64,000 nucleotides of DNA. It comes from Progne subis subis. Its lineage: Eukaryota; Chordata; Aves; Passeriformes; Hirundinidae. The DNA is taken from NCBI GenBank assembly GCA_022316685.1, contig JAKJHU010000086.1:173473-237472 (forward strand), in the 5' to 3' direction. Below, one piece after another: positions 1 through 10,900 of this stretch. The notes under the pieces are model-generated. The model did not search any database, was not told the DNA's origin, and saw only the letters and a program-made list of their open reading frames with translations. The position numbers and the translations under genes are program-made. Position 1 is the first letter of the stretch, and the number at the start of each line of letters is the position of its first letter.

Positions 1-2200
1 GCCACATCGGGGGTGAGGTAGGGAAAGGCAGGTGCTGTGCCATGTCCCTCTGTCCTGGCAGGAGCACAGAACCCTGTTTCAAAGACAGCAAGAGCTTTGG
101 GATCTTTCAGGTCACCCTGCTTCCATCTCAGCTGGTCCCTGCTGCCTCAGTGACTGGAGAACTGCAAGGTCTGTAGGGCACTCTCTCCTTAGCAGCCCAG
201 AACTTCCTGCTCAGCTTCTTCTCTCATGCCTCTTTTTGGAAGCTGTTCTACCTTCACCAGGCTGAGTTATAAAGGCACCAACACCTGCCAAAACCACCCC
301 GGGTTCCTACAGCACTCTTTAATGGTGTTCCTGGTCTAACAGAGAAGATTTACTTCCTCCAGAGAAGGCTACAGAAAACATTGCTGTTCCGTGTCCATCT
401 GTCTGCTCTCCCTCCGTCCACTAGCTGAGAACAGCTTGCGAGGGAAAACACGCCTGAAAGCGCAGGTGTGCTGCTGCCTTGTGGCTGGGAGACACCTCTA
501 AGTCAGGGCTTTGCACAGCAGATCCTCCTGCCCCTTCTTCTTCTCCTGCAAGAGCAGCAGACGGCTGGGGGGAGCTTTACGGACAATAAATCCACACTGC
601 ATTGTGTGAAGATTCATGGCAGTGCTCTCTGGAGGTCAGCTTCGTCTGTTGCAGGCAATTAGGGATAATCTATGGCTCCTGCTGCTGCTCCAGCCCTGGC
701 CGTACACTCCTTGTCAGCACCAGACCATTGGTCAAATAAAAGTCACAACTGGTCAGCGTCCTGGAGAAATGCTGTGCAAGGAGCCAGAGGCAGAGAGCTC
801 TTCAGGTCCTGGAGGGCTCCCAGGGATCTTGCTCCTCTGAGAGGCTGAGGGCTGGCAGGGAGGGACAGCCACCAGCACCTCACAGCTTCTGTCCCAGCGC
901 CCACAGCCCTTTGCTCTCTCCATCACTCTCTCGTGACCACATCTCCTTCGGCACTTGCTCATCTTCCCTGGTGAGGCAAAGAAAGGCTGCTCTGAAGTGG
1001 AGGCACAGGGGCAGGGAGAGGTCCCATGGAGTATGCTAAAACATGGACTCGGGCAATAACTTTGAGATCTGAGCCCAAAACCCCTGACTTAAAGTAATTT
1101 TCTCATGGTTGCTGGCTTGGTGGCATCTCTAAGCGTCGGTCTCTGCAGTCTGCAGAAGGCACCTGGGATCCCACACCACTGAAAACAGTATCAGAGGCAA
1201 GGCTACAAGCCTGCCTGCTGCCCCACAGCTGGGACCAGAGCCTGAGAGCGCCCTTCCTGTGGCTTTGCCTTCTGGGACGGCAAAAATTATCACAAAGCAG
1301 CTCATCCTGCAAAGAAAGCTGACATTAGATTTACGAGAGTTCTCCTGAGAAAGCAACCCCAGGTGGTGCAGGCAGTTTTTCACCAGGGGCCAGGGAGAGC
1401 CAGTGAGGTCCCTGCTGGGGTCACTGGCAGCAGGGGGAAGGATGAAGGGACGGGGAATTCGGTGACCTGGGCTGTGCCCCAGGAGCTCCTGGAGGCCCGG
1501 CAGGGGACAGGAGCTGGGGATGTTCTCCCTCTAAGTTCTCTCCATGGGAGGAGGAGGTGGGTGAGTTTCCAGCTTCCCTGTCTCTCCCTGCTTGTCTGCT
1601 TTGTTTTTGAGCAGCCCTAGAGGCTCTGTTTTGGAGAGAGGGTTTCGTCAGGCAAAGGAGAGGTACAAAGATGAGTTAATGAGAACGATTATTCAGTGAC
1701 AGCTGCTGCCACTCACCTCCTAACGAGGGTAAGGTGCAGCCTCGCAGAAACACGGCTTTCTCTGATGATTATGTTCAGGAGATTAATTTCGGAAACTCTG
1801 CTTAAGACCTGCGGTGATCTTATTTGAAATCTAGTCAATGAGCAGGCAAGTGAAGGGGAAAAACACACCTTGTTTAAGGCATTGCTGGGAGCAGGCAGAT
1901 GCTGGGGCTGGACTGGGGCAGAGCAGAGATCTGCAGTCCTTGCTCTGCTGTCCCTGGGACGCTCCCCAGCTCCTGGGGGTGTGCAGCCACAGGGGATGGA
2001 GCTCAGCGAGGCACAGCCTTCCTGCAGAAGAGTTTTATTCCCTGGCTGCTGCAGCCCACAAATCAACTCCTCTGTCTCCAGCCCAGGGCTGGGGAAGGAC
2101 TGGACCACGAGCTCCTGCAGGGAACAGTGGCCCTGTCTGTGCTGCAGGGAGACTGACTCCTCTCCACAGCCACAGGTCTGCTAATGGTCATCCCTGACTG
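1..2200. other. Intergenic DNA, nothing recognised
   Basis: Open frames are short, lack family resemblance and overlap in several frames. No repeat family, RNA gene or splice-bounded exon could be supported. An AATAAA occurs near 587, but no gene can be tied to it. Confidence 0.5.
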
Positions 2201-2304
2201 CTTTTACATTTAATGGCCTAAATATTTATATTTTTATTAATATTGGTGGGCGCTTTTATATTTAATGGACTAAATATTTATGTTTTTATTAATATTGTTG
2301 GGCC
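2201..2304. repeat. AT-rich 52-bp tandem duplication
   Basis: Two adjacent 52-bp units (2201-2252 and 2253-2304) differ at only a few bases. Each carries TTTAATGG, TAAATATTTAT and TTTTTATTAATATT. It is an AT-rich island in GC-moderate surroundings. A simple local duplication is the likely origin. Confidence 0.85.
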
Positions 2305-2765
2305 TAGCTGCCTTCTCATTCATTTCTTCCACTTTCAGTTGACCTTTGGATTTCTTTTTTCTCCTTGATCTCGCTAAGGAGCTGCCGAGTTCAAGACACA
2401 CAAGAAACTGCTGGAGAGGGTCAAAACTCGTACTTGAGGCTTTCCTGAGGAGTCTCCCTGCCAAGCAAGCAGAGCAGAGGAAGGTTGGGAGGGAGGGTGC
2501 AGCATGTCCAAGTGAGAGGTTTCTATTTGGTGGGCATGGAAATCCGCAGAAGGTGAGGACTGATGGGGAGCTACTCTGCGTCTTCAGTGATCTGCCAAAC
2601 CCACATAAAATACCAAATCCCGTGCCCATGCCTGAGAACCTCTCGTCACCAGCTCCCCACACAGGCATGAGATGCCCAAGCTCATCACATGATGCCTGCT
2701 GTTAAATGTCCCCATTTAAAAGGCACAGAGAAACCAAATGGACTGGAAAACTGGCCCAGGATCCA
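2305..2765. other. Intergenic DNA, nothing recognised
   Basis: Unique-looking sequence between the AT-rich duplication and the 25-bp minisatellite. No exon or repeat family seen. Confidence 0.45.
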
Positions 2766-3232
2766 TGCCTTCCTTCCAAACTGAGATCTGTGCTTTCCTT
2801 CCAAACTGGGATCTGTGCTTTCCTTCCAAACTGGGATCTGTGCTTTCCTTCCAAACTGGGATCCCTGCTTTCCTTCCAAACTGGGATCCCTGCTTTCCTT
2901 CCAAACTGAGATCCCTGCTTTCCTTCCAAACTGAGATCCGTGCTTTCCTTCCAAACTGGGATCTGTGCTTTCCTTCCATACTGGGATCTGTGCTTTCCTT
3001 CCAAACTGAGGTCTGTGCTTTCCTTCCAAACTGGGATCCATTCTTTCCTTCCAAACTGGGATCTGTGCTTTCCTTCCAAACTGGGATCCCTGCTTTCCTT
3101 CCAAACTGAGGTCCGTGCTTTCCTTCCAAACTGGGATCCATTCTTTCCTTCCAAACTGGGATCCATTCTTTCCTTCCAAACTGGGATCCCTGCTTTCCTT
3201 CCATACTGGGATCTGTGATTTCCTTCCAAACT
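2766..3232. repeat. 25-bp minisatellite, about 19 copies
   Basis: The unit is close to TTTCCTTCCAAACTGGGATC plus CTGTG or a close variant. Substitutions are confined to a few positions (GGG/GAG, CTG/CCC/CAT). The unit length is not a multiple of three and carries no stop in any phase. Long artificial open frames therefore run through it on both strands (for example a minus frame rich in FGRK and WKES). These are not genes. Confidence 0.95.
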
Positions 3233-4422
3233 GGCGCCCAGGGGATGCAGGACTCCTCTCTGTTTTCTGCCCGGCACCCCCGCCAGCCCCTGCTGTGCCA
3301 TGGCCAGCCCCAGCAGCACTGCCAGGCGCTGCAGGTGGTGGCACGGGGTGTCCCTGCTGCCCCAGGCCTGGCACAGCCGGCTGGGGGGACACAAAGCTTT
3401 GGCACCGGTGTCACAGCCCTGCCACCAGCCCAGACAGGCGGTGAGCCAGCCCAGCTCCATCTCCTGGGGCTCTTTGGCCGCTACAGAGAGCTGCTCGGGC
3501 CAACCCGAATTTGGCTGGCAGCTGTCTGTGCCCCAAATGCGAATATTTGGGCAGGGGTCGCTGTGAGCCAGGTGGAGGAGATTCTGTTTCCCATCGAGGC
3601 CAGGGAGGGAGATCTGCCCCATAGCAGCTCCTGGGATTTTCTCACCTGCAGACACCAAATCTGATGCTCAGGAGCCTTCACAGGCTGCATTTTGGGCATC
3701 CACACTTTCTGCCAGGGCTGGTCTCGCTCCCAGGGCAGCATCCCAAAGTACTGGCCATAGAAATCTGCATTTCCCCTGCTGGTGTCCCTTTGAAACCTTT
3801 CTCTTTGTGGCTGTTTCACCTCAGCTGCTCCCGCAGTGACCCCTGAGCTCCAGGGCCCTGCTGTGCTCTGTAGGGAGCAGCCAGTGCCCCTCGACCCCTG
3901 GCTGCTTTCATGGAGCTCAGGGTGTTTCCTGGTGTTTTCTACAGCGATGTCTTTCAGTTCTACCCCTTCAGTGCCTCCTTCACACCCTCTTTTACATCTG
4001 GCCAGCCCATGGATGGAGGAGCACATGGAGGGGCTTGGAAGGGCTGCAGGGCTTTTGCTGCTACCTTTAATTCCCAAGGCCCAGGAACTGAAACCATTCA
4101 ACCTTCCCCTACACAAATCCATAACATTCTTTGCACACAGCCAGTGCCTATGGCAGTAAAACTCCCAGCACTAATCCATGCTACTCCCTTCCTGGGGAAA
4201 AGAAAGGAGAGGGGTCACCATGCTCTCAAGGGATGATGAAACCATTGTGGTCTTCTCTATATACCCAAAAGAAACCTCCATCAGCCTGTGTTTCAGGCCA
4301 GAGGTCTGCAAAAAGCCATGCTCTTAAAAATGAAATAAGAAGCCTTGAAGGATTTTTATTTGCTCTCTCTGCTCACAGGCAATTAGAGGAGCAGGACATG
4401 AGGTCTGGTTTTATGATAAGGC
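3233..4422. other. Intergenic DNA, nothing recognised
   Basis: No splice-bounded exon, RNA gene or repeat family identified. Frames entering from the minisatellite fade out here. Confidence 0.4.
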
Positions 4423-4493
<71 letters not shown>

Positions 4494-4592
4494 CTCTCTC
4501 TCTTTCTTTCTCTCTTTCTTTCTTTTTTCTTTCTTTCTTTCTTTCTTCCTTTCTTTCTCTTTTCTTTCTCTTTTCTTTCTTTCTTCCTTTCT
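4423..4592. repeat. TTTC tetranucleotide microsatellite
   Basis: About 170 bp of CTTT repeats. The 5' half is nearly pure and the 3' half is interrupted by CTCT and CTTCC variants. Confidence 0.97.
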
Positions 4593-5443
4593 CAGTTTGT
4601 TTTAATTGTATCCCTCTTCTGCAACAGAAATGTGTCTCGCATCAGCACTGAAGACAGAAAGAGCACTCAGTCCATAAAAAGTCTGATCGATACCGCTGGG
4701 CAGCCAGTGCCAAAAACATGTCAAAAGCAAGATGGGAATTAAAATAAAGTAACAGATGTCATTCAAAACCCCAAGGCGTGACAAAGGGCTGAATCATGCC
4801 CTGCCTGGCTGAGCAGCCCCGGCAGGATGGGAGCTGTGGGACCAGGGGATTCCTCAGCTTTGGACATCAGGAGGAAGAGTGGGGGACCAGCAGAAACCAC
4901 ACGAGCGACAAGAGGGAGAATTGTGCAGCCAGCACTGGGAGCTGGACCCTGCTGCAGGAGAAACGAGAGGGAGGAGATGCCAAGGGCACAAAAGCCAATG
5001 GCACGTGGAAGTGGGGGGCAGCAGGGACGTGCAGGGACCACGGGATGAGAGGAGCAGGGGGACATCACACAGGGCTGGAGCCAGGAGAGCGGCCACTGCG
5101 CGGGGGACAGCAGGAGCCCGCCAGAAAGGGGATGACAGAAGGATTTATGAGCACAGCCATAATGAGAGCCAGTTATCCGTGACCATCCTAAATCTTGTCA
5201 GAGGGAGGATGAGAGGGACCGTCTCCGGTGGACAGGCTGGAAGATTTAACACCAGCGTTCCACAGCATAATCACAGAACGGGCCCCCAGCGCTGGCGGCT
5301 GCTCCGTGGAAGGGGAACGCACTCCTGCCTGTGCTTCCAGGGCTGGGCAGGGCTGAGCCACGCCTCAGAGAGGAGAGAGCGAGGTTAAATAGCTCCAAAG
5401 CACTGCAAAGAGGCCCAGCATCTCTCCCAAAGCCCAAGGAGGG
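4593..5443. other. Intergenic DNA, nothing recognised
   Basis: Short uncharacterised frames only. An AATAAA-like sequence near 4740 has no supported gene. Confidence 0.4.
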
Positions 5444-6040
5444 TGGCCTGGTTTAGGGCAAATTTAGGAGGAAACTTCCGAATGGGGTTCCTCTGGAAAG
5501 CAAACCCAAACGACCTCTCCCCCCAACTGGTCTGGGGAAAAATTGCCTTGGAGAAAAGTGGAAAAAACTATTTATTTAACAAAGTGCCCACAAGCATAAA
5601 GAATGAATAATACGAAAAAATAAAACCTCTCACTGCTCTGAAAAGAGATGGCAAAATTGAGAGAAGTCCTTGCCGTGGGTGTAGCTCGGCTCACTCAGGG
5701 CTGGAAAATTCCACGTCCTGGTGGGCCACAGGTGTGAGCTCCCAGTGCTCTTCTGGGTTTTTCAGTCCAGAGCAGATTCTAACAGTTCCAAGAAAAAGGG
5801 AAAAAAACAATCCAGGGAACTTCTCTGCCTCAGCTACCTAAAACTAACTAAAAGCCCGGGAGATCTCTGTCCCGCTGTCTGTCCATGCTGCAGAGAACAC
5901 AGCCCAGGAGCGGAATGCAGAGGAGTGAGTTCAATTCCTGCAAACAAACCCAGCACTTCTTCTTTCCCCTGCTTTGATCTCTGAACCAGTCTGAAAGGTG
6001 CAGACCTCAATATCCAGCACAAACAGAACAATTGGAGACA
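5444..6040 (-). mobile_element. Probable solo LTR of an endogenous retrovirus, minus orientation
   Basis: Read on the minus strand, it starts TGTCTCC, carries AATAAA (plus-strand TTTATT near 5570) and ends in a region like the conserved end of avian ERVL LTRs (plus-strand CTGGTTTAGGGCAAATTT). The flanks show only an imperfect 5-bp direct repeat (GAGGG against GAGGC). Family and exact ends are inferred from memory. No retroviral coding sequence is attached. Confidence 0.55.
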
Positions 6041-6144
6041 GAGGCATCACAGAGTCACCCTAGCACAGAGGGTGAGGATGCTGCCAGCCTGCTGCAGCCC
6101 AGGTGCAGGATGCACAGAAAGGCTCAGGTGGTCTCGGGCTTTTC

Positions 6145-6765
6145 TCCCGGGATTCAGGTGGTTTTAGAGTCCTTTGCCTTCTGAAAAGCCCTGAGCCAGA
6201 TGCAAGAAAGAGACGGAGTCTTCAGGTTCTGATTTCTCGTGGCTGTGGGCTTTGTTTATTTTTTATCTTACAATTCTCAGTGCCCAGCTAAGATCTGTGC
6301 AGCTGCTCGGGCATCTGACGACTCCCCCCAGCACTGGGATGTCACTGCCTCTTATACTAACTGTTACCTGTTCTTTATCTATAGTTACTTGCCAACACCT
6401 ACTACCTGTACTAAACGGGTCATCTCTGCTCTGACCCAGTCTCCTTAAATTACTTTGTGCCACCGTCACTGCAGAAAATGGAGTGAATGAAGAAGAAAGA
6501 AGAAGCAAGAGACAACGCCCCAAATCCTCCATCTTGCTCCCATTCACTTCCATACTAAAGAACCCAAAACTATGATTTTCCACCCTGTGATAAGCTAAAC
6601 TACGACCTTTCACACTCTTGTGGCCTGTAATTCATCTCTCAGTGTTGGAAGCCTCTCTTATGGACTGGGATCAAAGCCAGTGTCTCCCTGGGCTCTGTGC
6701 CAGGGTCCCAGACCCCCCTGTCTGGGTCCCAGACCTTCCAGGGCAACCAAAGGAATGCCCTGGAC
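6145..6765 (-). mobile_element. LTR-like dispersed repeat, copy 1
   Basis: This segment matches 20945-21565 over nearly its whole length, in the same orientation. Shared landmarks are TTCAGGTGGTTTTAGAGTC at the left, GACGGAGTCTTCA, CAACGCCCCAAAT, TTTCACACTCTTGTGGCCTG, and AAAGGAATGCCCTGGA at the right. The minus strand carries AATAAA followed by a GACTCCGTC region, as expected of an LTR read that way. Ends were placed where similarity fades and no target duplication was resolved. Confidence 0.7.
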
Positions 6766-7767
6766 CCCGACCAGGTGGCAGGGGCATGGGGCTGGCGCTG
6801 CCCATGGCACACCCCAGCGGAGCCACGCTCCCATCCTCCCGCGGCTTTTGTCCATGACACCGCGTTTCCAGCCCAGCTGCTGCGGGGGCCTCGTCCCAGC
6901 CACGGGAAAGAGGGCACGGCCCCACAGCAGGGACGAGGAGGTGCTTTCCTTCCCAGCACCGCGTGTGCAAACCTCTGTGTCCATTGCACACCCACACGCT
7001 GCTCTGCGTGCTCAGCCCTCAGCGCCCTGCACAGCTCCCAGAGGAGGAGATACGCTGGGCTCTCACACCAAGGGCTTGGGGAATGTGAACCCAGCCAGCA
7101 ACACAGCGAACCCAGGGGCCTCTCCCCGAGCTGGGAGATGGGGCACTGCCACCTCCCACGGGCAAGGACGGCTCCAGCCAGGGACTGGGGGGCACAGGGG
7201 ACGTGGGGAGAGCGGTCACAGCCACTGCAGCCCCAGGAGCTGCCCGCCTCTCCCTCTGCAACCAAGCAGCCTCATCATCCGTCCCCAAGAGAGAAGGAAA
7301 TCAGGTAAGCAACGTCGACGAGCCCATATGGACGGGCTGGGATGTTGCCCAAGCTCTAGCTCAAAAATAAAAAAAATAAAAATTTTTAAAAAAAAAAGTG
7401 CACACTTTATGGTATAAATATTTTGGTTTGCCTCCTCCTCGCCAGCCCACGGGCTCCAGCACAGGAAGCACAGCAGCAGCCTTGCTGAGCCGTCTGGCAA
7501 GAGGCTGGTCCCCACAGTTACCGATGTGTGCTGCAACAGAAGCCCACACACGCTGACCCGGCTGCCCACACGCCTCCCAGGCATTGCCACCGAGGAGAGA
7601 GGCGGAGTGGAGCCAGGCTCTCGGTCCCTGGAAGGTGCTGCTTCCCAAAGAACCTCGGTGACTGCCACGTTTAGGCTCAAGGAGAGGCCTTGTGACACCA
7701 TGGAGCTGCTCGGTACCTTTTGTTCCTGTTGCCTCCCGTGACAGAAAAGAGATGATTCTTTTCCTAA
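6766..7767. other. Intergenic DNA with an A-rich tract
   Basis: No gene recognised. An A-rich stretch (7363-7397) could be the remnant tail of a retroposed sequence, but no source could be identified. Confidence 0.4.
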
Positions 7768-7965
7768 AATCAAAGAATCACAGGATGGTTTGGGTTGGGA
7801 GGGACCTTAAAGATCATCTCATTTCATCCCCTGCCATGGCAGGGACACCTTCCACTATCCCAGGTTGCTTCAAGCCCTGTCCAACCTGGCCTTGGACACT
7901 TCCAGGCTCAGCTTCTCTTGGCACCCTGTGCCAGGGCCTCCCTGTGGGATTATAGCCTTTTCTGA
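7768..7965 (-). mobile_element. CR1 LINE 3' fragment
   Basis: The plus strand reads AATCACAGGATGGTTTGGGT followed by GGGAGGGACCTTAAAGATCA. This is the reverse complement of the well-known avian CR1 3' end. It continues through CTGCCATGGCAGGGACACCT and CCAACCTGGCCTTGGACACT. It is truncated at its 5' side, as most CR1 copies are, and diverged but clear. Confidence 0.93.
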
Positions 7966-10900
7966 CCCAGAGATGGGGCAAGTGAGAGGCATTTTAAAAA
8001 ATTTCATTCCATTTCCAGTCTCGTGTGAAAGGTGAGACAGATGTTACAGATGTTGTAATTCACACCATCACAATCAGAAGCCAAACTATTTCCTAATTAC
8101 ATTATAAGCTTTTTTGGCTCATCAGCTTTTGCCACACCACGCTGTAAATGCCCTAAAGCCAATCACCTAAAATTACCCCTCTTGGGGTACCAATGCATCT
8201 TTCATAGTTGTATTTCTCCAAAGTATCTGGTCTCATTTGCAAGGCCAGACTTTGAAACTCATTTCCAGTTCCATTTCTCTCTCAACAACGTCTGTCCCAT
8301 TCCACGGCATTTCTAAGCCATCATTTCTTATCTCAGAGCTTGCACACAGATGCAGACCATCCTACACCTCCCCACCCTCACAGGGAACAACATTTCCTAA
8401 TACCTAATCCCCAGAAACGCTGGCTCTGAAATTCAAACTGTGCAATGGGGAGTCTGCCTGCCCTGTCACAGCGCTCCCAACACGAGGAGCCCTTTCCCCA
8501 GCAGAGGAGCATCTCCCCAGGACACATCCCCACTGCTGTGGGCCCTGTCCTTACCCCACACTCCACCAGGAGCCACCCCACTGCCCAGCCTCTTCCTCTT
8601 TTCTCCCCCCAGTACCGTGGGAGAAGCTCTCAGAGTCCAGAGCTGCTCTCTGCCTTGGCAGGAGCAGGATCCGAGCAGCAACGTGCAGCAGCAGGGAGGG
8701 AAGGCAGGGATGTGTCTTCTTGAACCATCAGAGCACTTGTGGCCGTGTCTCAGCGGCGCTGAAAACCGAAGTGGTTAAATCCAGGTGGTGGCCCCAAAAC
8801 TTTCCCCAGGGTTTTGGGAAAATATGATGGGAATTCGGTGGTGTGAAAATGTGTCCGATTAAACAGAGCGGAGAGGAAATCCAACAGGGCTTTTCTGCAC
8901 CAAGTCCTCCTGGAACGAGAATAAGAGAGGGAAGGAGAATTTGTCTAATAGGAGCATTAAAAGCGGGTTTTCACCAGTGTACGCTCCATGGCTTTTAACT
9001 CTTGAGAAATGAGTTTAAGTGCTGCCTCCCCAGCCCAGCTGTGGCTGTGACCACATCTGGCCCCACCAAATCCCTCACCCTGCTCCGCTGGCACTGCAGG
9101 TGCCCAGAGAGAGACCGGGAGCAGCTCTCCAGCTGCTGGTTCGCTCCCGGGCACCCCGAGCAGGACAATTAACCTGCAATACTTGCTCAGACAGTGCCTC
9201 CCTGTGTGTGTGCTCCACAGCTACACACCCGGAGCGAAACCTGAGCTGGGCGTCTGCACTTACCTGGGCAAACATTTGTTTAGTGCTCTGACAGCGGGGT
9301 GAGCGCGCTATTCCCCTGTGTAAACACCAGCTCCTCCAGACATAAGCACTTGTGAGCTGGGCTGCACTCCTCTCTGGAAACAGCGTGAAATCCGCTGCAT
9401 TCTCCTGTGTCAACACAGCCGGTGCTTGAGGCTGCCCTGGGCTCCTCTGAAATGTCTCTTGTCTCGGGTGGGAACAGCCCGAGGGTGTTTGTCTGTTTCA
9501 AAACACGCTCTGCTCCTTGTGCCATCTCAGTGGATGGGTCTGCAAGGCAGGGTCGGGAAGAAAGGACCAGCAGCAGCAGAGACACAGAGGAAAAAGGGCT
9601 AAAACACACCGGGTTTGTCCTCCCAGGCTAACACGGTAAATGTCCTGAAAGAGAAAGGCAAAGGGATTAAAGGAGTTTCCCCTCTCTGGTGTTTGCGCTG
9701 GTGCTCCCTGGGAGATGGTGACCAAAGCAGGAACACACGGGGACGGGGAGGATCCCAAAAACAGCCAGAAGTGAGTCCTGGCATAGGGAGGATAGGGCTG
9801 GAGGGAAGGTGCCAGCAGAGCTCCCTGCAGGGCAGCTTTGTGACCCATCCCAGGGTCTCATTTGTCACCTGGTGCTGGTGGCTTTGGAGCCGGTCTGGGG
9901 CCGGGAGGAGCGGATGGAGCTGCAGAGCCCAGCAGCCAGCCTGGGACAGCCGGGAGCCCACTGGGAGGGGAACGAGGAGCACAAGGTGCAGGGCTCAGGA
10001 GCTGGGGCTCAGGAGCAGCTGTTTCCACTGCCCAGCACGGGCCCGTCCTCGGGAAGGGCCAAGGAAGAAAATTACCCAAGTCAGGGAGTCCAGGAAAGCT
10101 TTGATAAACTCTGAGGAGAAAAAATGTCTGTGGGATCTAAATGTCTCCCTGGACACTCAGGAAACCCCTCCAGCCCCAGCAGATGGGGGCACCACACAAG
10201 CCCCCAGCTGCTGGAAAACATTTCTGCCATGACTTCTCCCCCTGGTTTTGGGCTCCTGTCAGGACAATTTTGTGATGTGTGTGTGAGCTGTCACCATCCA
10301 GCCCACTCTGGATGCTCATTTGGGTTTCTCAGCTATTCTGAGCTGCCTGCAGAGGTCTGGGACAGGACTGATGGTCCCATATCTCTGCTGTTGATGTTCC
10401 TGTTGAGATGGAAATGCACAGAACACTGAAATGAGCCCACATGAAGGAACTGGGCTGGGAAGGAGGAATCCCCTGTACCTCCTACAGCACCTAACTCACC
10501 CCATGCCACAGGACGGGGCACTGTCCTCTCTATAGGTAGTGAAGCCAAGGCAAGAAAAGTAAAAATTATTTGGGCAGGATCACTCATCAGAAGGCTGTGC
10601 ACATTCAGGAGGGTTCAAAGGAGCAGAGAAGGGCACCTGAATGAGCTGGTGAATGGAGGACACATGGTATAAAAGCGTTGTGGAAGAGCAGAGCTTGCTC
10701 AGCCTTGATAAAGCAAACCGGCAGTGATGTGATATTCTATTTTTTTTTTCCTCTATAAATACACCTGGAGGCCAAACACCAGGGACGGGTGGGAGAGGGG
10801 AGCTGTTAGGCTGAAGGACGATAGTGGCACCCGAAAACATCCATATTTATGTCTGAGGAAGCAAAAGAGCAAGTTGTGGGGAGAGGGAAGGGAGAAATGG

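Noticed and set aside
2702..3658. 318-codon minus frame rich in FGRK and WKES repeats
   Set aside because: Product of the 25-bp minisatellite, which is open in all frames. No start context or splice support.
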